Origin: CAZJFH01 sp964545205
GTDB lineage: Bacteria > Pseudomonadota > Alphaproteobacteria > Rhodospirillales > Magnetospirillaceae
Reading direction: 5' to 3'
DNA: 24,023 nucleotides
Assembly: GCA_964545205.1 (NCBI GenBank)
Contig: CAZJFH010000076.1
Coordinates: 1 to 24,023, forward strand
The position numbers and the translations under genes were made by a program. This document shows, one piece after another, positions 1 to 6,236 of this stretch. The notes beneath the pieces were generated by a model, which was not told where the DNA came from, did no database searches, and was given only the letters and a program-made list of their open reading frames with translations. The stretch's first letter is position 1, and every line of letters starts with the position of its first letter.

Positions 1-27
1 GTTTGGCGCTCAGGCGCGGCCCCCACC

Positions 28-59
28 CCGGCCCTCCCCCGCAAGCGGGGGAGGGCCGG
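28..59. repeat. Palindromic hairpin repeat downstream of the sigma factor gene
   Basis: Two perfect 14-base arms (28-41 and 46-59) enclose a CAAG tetraloop. The arms are C-rich then G-rich (CCGGCCCTCCCCCG and its complement). The element lies 69 bp beyond the stop of the minus-strand sigma factor gene. Neither strand has a T-run after the stem, so it does not look like a standard intrinsic terminator. From memory, C-rich/G-rich palindromes with a CAAG or CTTG loop recur between genes in many high-GC alphaproteobacteria, so I read it as a REP-like intergenic repeat. No second copy was noticed in this window. It may still stabilise the 3' end of the sigma factor mRNA. Confidence 0.7.
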
Positions 60-127
60 AAAGGCTCCCCGGAATTCGGCGATGGCCGAAGGCGAGGCCG
101 TGCGGATCGGCGGGAACGCCCGAAGCG

Positions 128-988
128 TCACGTCCCCTGCGGCGCCGGCGCGGCGCCGCCGATCAGGCGGCGCAGTTTCTTGATCGCCGCCGCCTCGATC
201 TGGCGCACGCGTTCGCGCGAGATGCCGTAGCGCTGGGCCAGGTCCTCGAGCCGCAGCGGCTTCTCGCGCAGGCAGCGGTCGGCGACGATGCGCTGCTCGC
301 GCTCGCTGAGCTCCTTCCAGGCCTCGGCCAGCAGCCGCCGGCGCAGTTCGAGCTCCTCGCGGACGGCGTAGGCGTCCTCGGGATCGGGGCGGTCGTCGGC
401 CAGCCAGTCCTGCCAACTGCCGCCGTCCTCGCCGTCGTTGCGCCGCGGCGCGTCGAGCGACAGATTGGGCGACAGCAGCGCCGCCATCTCGCTGACCTGC
501 TCGCGCCGGACCGCCAGATCCTTGGCGATCGCCCCGGCCTCCTCGTCGGTGAGGCGGCCGCCGCCGGGCCGCAGCTTGGCGGTCAGCGAGCGCAGCTTGA
601 AGAAGATCTTCTTGCGCTCGGCGGTCAGCGCCACCTTGACCGGCGTCGCCTGCTGCATCGCCGCCTCGAGCATCGCCGCGCGCACCCACCACACGGCGTA
701 GGTCGCGAAGCGCAGGCCGCGGTCGGGATCGAAGCGGCGCAGCGCCTGCACGAGGCCGAGATTGCCCTCGGCGATCATGTCGCCCAGCGGCACGCCGTAG
801 CCCCGCAGCGTGTACGCGACCCGGACCACCAGGCGCAGATGGCTCTCCACCAGCCGGCGCGCGGCTTCCGGATCGCCGGAGTCGCGCCAGCGGCGGGCGA
901 GGGCGGCCTCGTCTTCCGCCGACAGCACCGGAATCCGGCGCACGGCGGCCACGAAGGCTGCGAGTTCGGCGTTCGGGGTCGTCGACAT
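128..988 (-). CDS. rpoH: RpoH-like (sigma-32 family) RNA polymerase sigma factor
   Basis: A 286-residue group 3 sigma factor that would direct core RNA polymerase to stress promoters. Region 1.2/2.1 spans about residues 8-60. Region 2.2-2.3 is well conserved around 70-105 (AEGNLGLVQALRRFDP, then FATYAVWW). The RpoH box follows near 123-140 (ERKKIFFKLR). Region 4 with a helix-turn-helix lies near 225-275 (LEDLAQRYGISRERVRQIE). The length matches RpoH (about 280-300). The ATG start is supported by AAGGAG (complement of 997-1002) eight bases upstream. Region 2.4 is odd: the usual WS-(L/I)-V-(K/R) stretch after the paired Trp residues is replaced by QATPVKV, which suggests a paralogue with altered promoter preference rather than the main heat-shock sigma. 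It is divergent from the OxyR-like gene, consistent with a stress role. The family call is firm; the name rpoH should be read as RpoH-family. Confidence 0.9.
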   Translation of the reverse strand: MSTTPNAELAAFVAAVRRIPVLSAEDEAALARRWRDSGDPEAARRLVESHLRLVVRVAYTLRGYGVPLGDMIAEGNLGLVQALRRFDPDRGLRFATYAVWWVRAAMLEAAMQQATPVKVALTAERKKIFFKLRSLTAKLRPGGGRLTDEEAGAIAKDLAVRREQVSEMAALLSPNLSLDAPRRNDGEDGGSWQDWLADDRPDPEDAYAVREELELRRRLLAEAWKELSEREQRIVADRCLREKPLRLEDLAQRYGISRERVRQIEAAAIKKLRRLIGGAAPAPQGT

Positions 989-1036
989 CGTCTGTTCTCC
1001 TTGTCGCGGGAGTAGGTTCTTCCCGTTGACGCAGAC

Positions 1037-1067
1037 AGGATAGCGACCGGACCTGTGATAGGTCCAA
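1037..1067 (-). promoter_or_regulatory. Candidate promoter with inverted repeat in the sigma/oxyR divergent region
   Basis: On the minus strand TTGGAC (complement of 1062-1067) and TATCCT (complement of 1037-1042) resemble -35 and -10 boxes, but with a long 19-bp spacer. A perfect six-base inverted repeat, GGACCT-N5-AGGTCC, occupies 1049-1065 and overlaps the -35 box and the spacer. The placement is right for the sigma factor gene. A long spacer with a dyad is the layout of promoters twisted by MerR-type activators, but a plain repressor operator fits as well. This is pattern evidence only. Confidence 0.3.
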
Positions 1068-1112
1068 TTGCTATTTTCTTGTGTTTTGATCAGCTTTTCT
1101 TATCTATGGGCC

Positions 1113-2036
1113 ATGATCACCCTGAAGCAGCTCCGCTGCATCGCCACCTTGTCCGACACCCTGCACTTCCGGCGCGCCGCCGAGCGCCTGCACGTCACCC
1201 AGCCGGCCCTGTCGGCGCAGCTCGCCCAGCTCGAGGCGGCGCTGGGCGCCACGCTGGTCGAGCGCTCGCGCCGCAAGGTGATGATGACGCCCTTGGGCCG
1301 CGCCGTCGCCGAGCGCGCCAAGCGCATCCTCCGCGACGTCGAGGACCTGCGCGAGCTGACCCGGGCGCAGGCGGAGCCGCTGACCGGCACGCTGCGTCTG
1401 GGCGTGCTGCCGACGCTCGGCTCGTATCTGCTGCCGCACATCCTGCCGGCGCTGCGGGCGCGCTATCCCGAACTGCGCCTGTACCTGCGCGAGGAGCCGG
1501 CGACGCGCCTGATGGCCGAGCTCGAGCACGGCGAGCTCGACCTGCTGCTGGTGACCTGGCCGCGGCGCGAGGAATCGGTGGTCGCCCAGCCGCTGTTCTT
1601 CGAGCCGTTCTGGGCGGCGCTGCCGCTCGGCCATCCGCTGGCCGGGCGTCCGCAACTCGCGCCGCGCGACCTCGCCGGCGAGCCCCTGATCCTGCTCGAG
1701 CAGGGCCACTGCCTGCGCGACCAGGTGCTGGGGCTGGCCCAGCGCGCCGGGGCGCTCGAAGAGCCGGACTTCCGCGCCACCAGCCTCGACTCGCTGCGCC
1801 AGATGACCGCCACCGGCCTGGGCGCCACCCTGCTGCCGGCGCTCTACGTCCAGGCCGAAGGCTTCGAGGACGACCAGATCGCCGTCAGGCCGTTCGCCGA
1901 ACCGCCGCCCGGCCGCCACATCGGCCTGGTCTGGCGGCGAACCTCGACCCGCACGGCGGAGTTCGGCCTGTTCGCCGATCTGGTGCGCGAACACCTGCCC
2001 GATGTCGTCCAGCCGACGCCGGCCGACCACCGCTGA
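1113..2036 (+). CDS. oxyR: OxyR-like LysR-family transcriptional regulator
   Basis: A 307-residue LysR-type regulator. The N-terminal winged helix-turn-helix covers about residues 1-60 (FRRAAERLHVTQPALSAQLAQLE), and the effector-binding domain covers about 90-295. It follows E. coli OxyR closely around the redox centre: the GHCLRDQ motif carries Cys200 (the Cys199 equivalent) and Thr131 matches Thr129. The residue equivalent to Cys208 is Ala209, so the usual intramolecular disulfide cannot form; the only other Cys is Cys9 in the DNA-binding domain. The start at 1113 (MITLKQLRCIATL) is chosen by homology, because the in-frame extension to 1068 adds an unlike hydrophobic stretch. No clear Shine-Dalgarno precedes it. 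It is divergent from the sigma factor gene. OxyR normally activates peroxide defence genes; none is adjacent here. Confidence 0.88.
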   Translation: MITLKQLRCIATLSDTLHFRRAAERLHVTQPALSAQLAQLEAALGATLVERSRRKVMMTPLGRAVAERAKRILRDVEDLRELTRAQAEPLTGTLRLGVLPTLGSYLLPHILPALRARYPELRLYLREEPATRLMAELEHGELDLLLVTWPRREESVVAQPLFFEPFWAALPLGHPLAGRPQLAPRDLAGEPLILLEQGHCLRDQVLGLAQRAGALEEPDFRATSLDSLRQMTATGLGATLLPALYVQAEGFEDDQIAVRPFAEPPPGRHIGLVWRRTSTRTAEFGLFADLVREHLPDVVQPTPADHR

Positions 2037-2054
2037 CGGCGGGGCGGCTCTCAA

Positions 2055-2079
2055 CTGCCATGCGAAACATGTATGGCAG
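2055..2079. promoter_or_regulatory. Inverted repeat, candidate operator upstream of the S24-type regulator
   Basis: A perfect seven-base inverted repeat, CTGCCAT-N11-ATGGCAG, lies 18 bp after the oxyR-like stop and 53 bp before the start of the XRE/S24-type regulator. Repressors of that class often bind palindromes in front of their own gene. A second, weaker dyad with the same 11-base gap (ACACC at 2100-2104, GGTGT at 2116-2120) lies closer to the start. The 7-bp stem could alternatively form an mRNA hairpin at the oxyR 3' end, though no T-run follows. Confidence 0.35.
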
Positions 2080-2132
2080 CTACGAAATCGTTCCTACTGA
2101 CACCGGCATGGGTTTGGTGTGACCATGTTCCC

Positions 2133-2750
2133 ATGTTGAAGCATGCAGACATTTGGGACGCCCTGGACCGGCTCGCACGTGACCGTGGGTTGACGCCTTC
2201 CGGCCTCGCCCGCCGCGCCGGGCTCGATCCGACGACGTTCAACAAGAGCAAGCGCATCACCCGCGAGGGCAAGCCGCGCTGGCCAAGCACCGAAAGCATA
2301 TCGAAAGTTCTCGAGGCGACGGGCTCCACCCTTCGCGATTTCGTCGCGTTCCTGACGCCAGAACCTGAGGTTGATGAATCCCGCGCCCTGCCGTTGCTGA
2401 ACACCACCCAGGCGCGCGCGGCGGATCGGTTGAGCAACGGCGCGCTGCTGTCGAACGGCGAGCACGATGAGATTTCGTTCCTGATCGATGCCGCCGACGC
2501 GGTGGCGATCGAGGTCGCCGGCGAGGTGCTGACCCCGTGCTACCGCGAGGGCGACGTCATCATCGTCTCGCCCACCGCCGAGGTGCGGCGCGGCGACCGC
2601 GTGCTGCTGCGCACCGCGGTCGGCGAGCTGATGGCGGCCGAGGTCGTCCGGCGCACCAGCCGCCGCGTGACGCTGATGACCGATCATCAGTTCGAGCTGC
2701 CGGCCGACCAGGTCACCTGGATCGCGCGGATCCTCTGGGCCAGCCAATAG
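2133..2750 (+). CDS. XRE-family regulator with degenerate S24 (LexA/CI-like) C-terminal domain
   Basis: A 205-residue two-domain repressor-like protein. Residues about 5-75 form an XRE helix-turn-helix (GLTPSGLARRAGLDPTTFNK and the following helix). Residues about 115-200 match the S24/LexA peptidase fold (VAGEVLTPCYREGDVIIVSP, then VRRGDRVLLRT). In active members the first motif holds G-x-S-M and a Lys sits in the later strand. Here these positions read GEVL (Val132) and AAEV (Ala169), so both catalytic residues appear lost and self-cleavage is not expected. The start at 2133 is chosen because the helix-turn-helix begins immediately; a longer in-frame start at 2073 would overlap the candidate operator. 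No strong Shine-Dalgarno is visible. A small membrane-protein ORF follows 52 bp downstream. The target genes are unknown. Confidence 0.85.
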   Translation: MLKHADIWDALDRLARDRGLTPSGLARRAGLDPTTFNKSKRITREGKPRWPSTESISKVLEATGSTLRDFVAFLTPEPEVDESRALPLLNTTQARAADRLSNGALLSNGEHDEISFLIDAADAVAIEVAGEVLTPCYREGDVIIVSPTAEVRRGDRVLLRTAVGELMAAEVVRRTSRRVTLMTDHQFELPADQVTWIARILWASQ

Positions 2751-2802
2751 GCCGGTTGTTCCGCGCCGCCGCCGCCCCACCTCCGGAACAGGAGGTGAGC
2801 GC

Positions 2803-2982
2803 ATGCGCATGTTGGTGATGGCGGCGGCCAGCCTGATCGCCGGACTGGCGTTCGGCGTCCTGGTGCGCGACCCGGCGCCGACCGTGGCCGGGGCCGGCAC
2901 CGCGCCGCAGGTGGCGGAAGTGCCGCCTACTCCAGATCCTCGCCCCGCGCCGCCTTCTCCAGCAGCGCCACCGTCTCGTTGA
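2803..2982 (+). CDS. Small single-pass membrane or secreted protein, Pro/Ala-rich tail
   Basis: A 59-codon ORF that I cannot assign to a family. The case for it is translational: AGGAGGTG at 2790-2797, an almost perfect match to the anti-Shine-Dalgarno, sits just before the ATG. The N-terminus (MRMLVMAAASLIAGLAFGVL) is a plausible membrane segment or signal anchor, followed by about 38 residues rich in Pro and Ala. It lies 52 bp behind the S24-type regulator on the same strand and could be cotranscribed with it. The last 56 bases overlap the 3' end of the convergent lysK, so the Pro-rich tail is read antisense to lysK codons, which may mean that the reading frame has only recently run into lysK. 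Residues 1-40 are the more credible part. Confidence 0.5.
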   Translation: MRMLVMAAASLIAGLAFGVLVRDPAPTVAGAGTAPQVAEVPPTPDPRPAPPSPAAPPSR

Positions 2983-4513
2983 CGCCGTAGAGCTTGATGA
3001 ACGAGCCCATGCGCGGCCCCTGGTCCTGGCCGAGCAGGATCTCGTAGAGCGCCTTGAACCACGCCCGCAGCTCGGTGAACTGGTGGCGCTTGCCGACCTC
3101 GTAGACCTCGTTCTGCAGCTCCTCGGCGGTCGCCTCCGGCCCCTTGGCGCGCAGCGCCGCGGCCAGCTCGGCCAGGGCGGCGGCCTCCTCGGGCGTCGCC
3201 TTGCGGTACTTCTTGTTCGGCTTGACGAAGTCCCGGTAGTAGGTGATGGCGTAGCCGACCAGCTTGTCGAGCGTCGGCGCGTTGGCCGGGCTGGCCTGGG
3301 GGGCGTAGCGGCTGATGTAGTGCCACAGCACCGCCGGGTCCTCGGAATGGCAGACGCTGGCCAGGTTGAGCAGGATCGAGAACGACAGATGCGCGTCCTC
3401 GCGCGGCGGATTGCCGCCGTGGATGTGCCAGGCCGGGTTGTTGAGCCGGTCCTTGTCCTCCTGGCCCGGGTACTTCTCGAGGAAGGTCAGGTAGTCGTCG
3501 ACGTTCTTGGGGATGACGTCGAAATACAGCCGCTTGGCCCGCTTGGGCTGCTGGAACATGAACAGCGCCAGGCTCTCGGGGTTGGCGTATTTCAGCCAGT
3601 CCTCGACGGCCAGGCCGTTGCCCTTCGACTTCGAGATCTTCTGGCCCTGCTCGTCGAGGAACAGCTCGTAGGTCAGGTTCATCGGCGGCGTGCCGCCGAG
3701 GATGCGGCAGATGCGCGAGGACAGCTCGACCGAGGGGATCAGATCCTTGCCGCTCATCTCGTAGTCGACCCCGAGCGCGTACCAGCGCATCGCCCAGTCG
3801 CACTTCCACTGGCACTTGACGCGGCCGCCGGTGACCGGCGTCTCGACCAGGCTGCCGTCGAGGTCCTTGTAGACGATGGTGCCGGCATCGGCGTCACGCT
3901 CGACCACCGGCACCTGCAGCACCTGGCCGGTCCTGGGGCACACCGGCAGGAACGGGCTGTAGGTCTGGCGGCGCTCGTCGCCCAGCGTCGGCAGGACGAC
4001 GGCGATGACCTCGTCGTAATGGCGCAGGATCTGCAGCAGGGCCTCGTCGAAGCGGCCCGAGGCGTACCACTCGGTCGCCGACTGGAACTCGTATTCGAAG
4101 CCGAAGGAATCGAGGAACGAGCGCAGCCGGGCGTTGTTGTGGTGGCCGAAGCTCTCGTGGGTGCCGAACGGATCGGGGATGCGGGTCAGCGGCTTGCCGA
4201 GATGCGCCGCCACCAGCTCCTTGTTGGGGATGTTGTCGGGCACCTTGCGCAGGCCGTCCATGTCGTCGGAGAACGCGAACAGCCGCGTCGGGATCTCGGG
4301 CGCGAGCAGGTGGAAGGCGTTGCGCACCCAGGTGGTGCGCGCGACCTCGCCGAAGGTGCCGATATGCGGCAGCCCCGACGGCCCGTAGCCGGTCTCGAAC
4401 AGCACGTAGCCCTTGGCCGGTTTCTCGCCCTTCAGGCGCTCGTCGAGGAGCTGGCGGGCCTCCTGCAGCGGCCAGGCGGAGGCGGAACGGGCGAGTTCGC
4501 GAAGATCGGACAT
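2927..4513 (-). CDS. lysK: Lysyl-tRNA synthetase, class I (archaeal type)
   Basis: A 528-residue cytoplasmic enzyme that charges tRNA-Lys with lysine using ATP. It is the class I form (Rossmann-fold catalytic core), common in archaea and alphaproteobacteria, and unrelated to class II LysS. The HIGH signature appears as HIGT at residues 50-53 (within GPSGLPHIGTFGE). The KMSKS signature is KISKS at 292-296 (QKISKSKGNG). Cys-containing segments near 192 and 234-238 (VKCQWKC) lie in the region of the putative zinc-binding insertion. The C-terminal half is the helical anticodon-binding region. The length is typical (about 510-540). The start at 4513 (MSDLRELARSA) fits homologues; the longer in-frame extension runs through the intergenic region and has no conserved sequence. 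No strong Shine-Dalgarno is seen. It is convergent with the small ORF at 2803 and divergent from phoH. Confidence 0.96.
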   Translation of the reverse strand: MSDLRELARSASAWPLQEARQLLDERLKGEKPAKGYVLFETGYGPSGLPHIGTFGEVARTTWVRNAFHLLAPEIPTRLFAFSDDMDGLRKVPDNIPNKELVAAHLGKPLTRIPDPFGTHESFGHHNNARLRSFLDSFGFEYEFQSATEWYASGRFDEALLQILRHYDEVIAVVLPTLGDERRQTYSPFLPVCPRTGQVLQVPVVERDADAGTIVYKDLDGSLVETPVTGGRVKCQWKCDWAMRWYALGVDYEMSGKDLIPSVELSSRICRILGGTPPMNLTYELFLDEQGQKISKSKGNGLAVEDWLKYANPESLALFMFQQPKRAKRLYFDVIPKNVDDYLTFLEKYPGQEDKDRLNNPAWHIHGGNPPREDAHLSFSILLNLASVCHSEDPAVLWHYISRYAPQASPANAPTLDKLVGYAITYYRDFVKPNKKYRKATPEEAAALAELAAALRAKGPEATAEELQNEVYEVGKRHQFTELRAWFKALYEILLGQDQGPRMGSFIKLYGVNETVALLEKAARGEDLE

Positions 4514-4857
4514 GGGCTTGTCTTGTCTGCTGACGGTTTGCGAGAGCGGCACCGTAGGCCGGCGCCCACGCGCCGTCAATGGCGCGGGGCGCAAGGCACA
4601 TCTGGTATGACGTTTCGCTGACAGCCGCAATTCCTGCTGAACGGAGCGGCGCGATTCTGCTATCCTGGCTTTGGCGCCAACTGGCAAGGGTCGACAGTTC
4701 GACATGCACCGGTCTCGTCCGCCCGCATCTTCCACCGCCTTCGCAGGGCGGCGCCGCCCGCGCCCTTCGCGTCGGACCATCAGCAGTCGATCCGCCACGG
4801 CCTCCGCTTCGGAGGCCGTTTTCGTTTCCGTCCCGCGTGTCAGCAAGGAGTAGCGAT
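4514..4857. other. lysK-phoH divergent intergenic region (344 bp)
   Basis: No convincing protein gene lies here. The region should contain promoters for lysK (leftward) and phoH (rightward). On the plus strand TGCTATCCT (4658-4666) resembles an extended -10 box, with a weak -35 (CTGAAC, 4637-4642) 18 bp upstream. A perfect ten-base palindrome, TTGGCGCCAA, follows at 4671-4680, and a 14-base one, GGGCGGCGCCGCCC, lies at 4746-4759. A terminator-like hairpin closes the region at 4797-4827. Together this outlines a possible transcript of about 150 nt from near 4673 to 4827, either a free small RNA or the attenuated leader of phoH. A 60-codon ORF at 4671-4853 runs through the hairpin and lacks a Shine-Dalgarno, so it was not accepted. 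Confidence 0.4.
4797..4827 (+). terminator. Intrinsic terminator-shaped hairpin ahead of phoH
   Basis: A perfect 10-bp stem (ACGGCCTCCG at 4797-4806 pairing with CGGAGGCCGT at 4810-4819) has a CTT loop and is followed by TTTCGTTT (4820-4827). On the plus strand this is the shape of a Rho-independent terminator with a slightly interrupted U-tract. It ends 30 bp before the phoH start and 17 bp before its Shine-Dalgarno. Transcription entering phoH from further upstream would have to pass it, so it is either the end of a separate upstream transcript or an attenuator. lysK points the other way and cannot be its client. Confidence 0.6.
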
Positions 4858-5592
4858 ATGGCCAAGCGATCCCAACGTCATGCCGCCCAGTGCACGGGAG
4901 CGGTCGTGCGACCGCTGTTCGACACGGACGACGCGGGCTGGGACCCGCTCGACCTCCAGCGCGACCAGAGCTACGTGCGCAAGGTCCGCCCGCAGGGTCC
5001 GAACCAGGGCGAACTGCTCGAGGCGATGGCGACCAGCAACCTGACCCTGGCCCTGGGCCCCGCCGGCACCGGCAAGACCTATCTGGCGATCAGCGCCGCC
5101 GTCGAGGCGCTGGAGGACGGCCGGGTCGCCCGCATCGTGCTGTCGCGCCCGGCGGTCGAGGCCGGCGAGAGCCTGGGCTTCCTGCCCGGCGACCTGCAGG
5201 AGAAGCTGGCCCCCTATCTGCGGCCGCTCTACGACGCGCTGAGCGACCGGCTGGGCGGCAAGCGGCTGCGCTCGCTGGTCGCCGACGGCTCGATCGAGAT
5301 CGCCCCGGTCGCCTATATGCGCGGGCGCACGCTCAACAACGCGTTCGTGGTCATCGACGAGGCCCAGAACTGCACCTACAGCCAGCTCAAGATGCTGCTG
5401 ACCCGGCTGGGCTGGCATTCGACGATGGTGATGACCGGCGATCCCGACCAGACCGACCTTTTGCCCGGCATGTCGGGCCTGGCCGACATCGCCCGCCGGC
5501 TGGCGGCGATCGACGGCATCGCGGTGGTCGAGCTCGACGAGCGCGACATCGTGCGCCATCCGCTGGTCGGCGCGATGCTCGGCGTGCTGTAG
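4858..5592 (+). CDS. phoH: PhoH-family ATPase
   Basis: A 244-residue P-loop protein of the PhoH family, which are cytoplasmic ATP-binding proteins with a helicase-like fold, named from the phosphate-starvation gene of E. coli. Their exact role is unsettled; links to RNA metabolism have been proposed. Walker A is GPAGTGKT at 67-74, Walker B is VVIDEAQN near 164-171, and TGDPDQTDL at about 193-201 is the conserved sensor-like motif. The start at 4858 is set by AAGGAG at 4845-4850, seven bases upstream. It is shorter than long PhoH proteins (about 350) and lacks their N-terminal extension; the core is complete. The terminator-like hairpin just upstream suggests leader control. It ends 5 bp before the convergent SleB-type gene with no terminator between them. 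Confidence 0.93.
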   Translation: MAKRSQRHAAQCTGAVVRPLFDTDDAGWDPLDLQRDQSYVRKVRPQGPNQGELLEAMATSNLTLALGPAGTGKTYLAISAAVEALEDGRVARIVLSRPAVEAGESLGFLPGDLQEKLAPYLRPLYDALSDRLGGKRLRSLVADGSIEIAPVAYMRGRTLNNAFVVIDEAQNCTYSQLKMLLTRLGWHSTMVMTGDPDQTDLLPGMSGLADIARRLAAIDGIAVVELDERDIVRHPLVGAMLGVL

Positions 5593-5597
5593 GCCGC

Positions 5598-6140
5598 TCA
5601 GTTCTTCAGGTTGAAGAACACGTGCTCGCCGAACACCTTGGCGCCGGTCTTGTGGCGGGACCAGGCCGGCGTCAGGTCCTTGCGGTGGAAGAACAGCGCG
5701 CCGCCGGTGGGATCGTTCTCGGGGCTGGCGATGGCCCGCGCCGCCGTGTGCAGCGCCGCCAGCCAGCTGCCGCGGTTGGTCGGCACGTCGGGGCGCCCGT
5801 CGCACCACCAGCTGAAGGCGCAGGGCGCCTTCGGTCCGTGCTGGGTGATGACCTCGCAGATGTCGTCGGGATAGCCGCGGGCGCGGGCGCGGTTGAGCAC
5901 CACGTGCGCCACCGCCCGCTGCCCGATCTCGGGCTCGCCGCGCCCCTCCCAGTAGACCGCCAGCGCCAGGCAGGTGACCGGGTTGTCGGACAGGCCGTCG
6001 GGGTCGATCCTGGGCGGCCGGTAGGCGGCCTCCAGCAGGTATTCCTCGACGTCGGTCTGGTTGAGGCGCTCGCCGGCATCGGCCGTTCGCGCGCCCGCGA
6101 GCACCGCAAGGGTGACCGCCGCAATCGCCATTGTCTTCAT
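5598..6140 (-). CDS. SleB/CwlJ-type cell wall hydrolase, secreted
   Basis: A 180-residue periplasmic protein of the hydrolase_2 (SleB/CwlJ) family, whose members cleave peptidoglycan. Residues 1-22 form a signal peptide (hydrophobic stretch ending ADA, cleavage before GE). The catalytic domain begins near residue 55. YWEGRGE carries the conserved Glu65, and the segment GQRAVAHVVLNRARARGYPDDIC is typical. GALFFHRKDLTPAW and KVFGEHVFF close the domain. The start at 6140 is chosen because the signal peptide begins there; the in-frame upstream ORF adds 15 unconserved residues. In Gram-negative bacteria this family acts in wall remodelling rather than spore germination. It lies 96 bp downstream of the extensin-like lipoprotein gene on the same strand and may belong to that envelope operon. 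Confidence 0.9.
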   Translation of the reverse strand: MKTMAIAAVTLAVLAGARTADAGERLNQTDVEEYLLEAAYRPPRIDPDGLSDNPVTCLALAVYWEGRGEPEIGQRAVAHVVLNRARARGYPDDICEVITQHGPKAPCAFSWWCDGRPDVPTNRGSWLAALHTAARAIASPENDPTGGALFFHRKDLTPAWSRHKTGAKVFGEHVFFNLKN

Positions 6141-6236
6141 CGCCGGAAATGATGTTTCCACGGCGGCGGAAGGCCAACGGCGCAAACGGTGCCGCCTGGG
6201 GCGAATCCGAGGGAGGCGGCTACGCCAAGGAGGTAG

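Noticed and set aside
3..230. A 75-codon ORF at the left edge
   Set aside because: It runs through the palindromic repeat and into the antisense of the sigma factor C-terminus; no ribosome site or domain.
3083..4621. A 512-codon open frame antisense to lysK
   Set aside because: Compositional shadow of lysK with no recognisable domain.
4671..4853. A 60-codon ORF upstream of phoH
   Set aside because: No ribosome site; the frame runs through the terminator-like hairpin and ends inside the phoH Shine-Dalgarno region. The Arg/Ser-rich product has no features.
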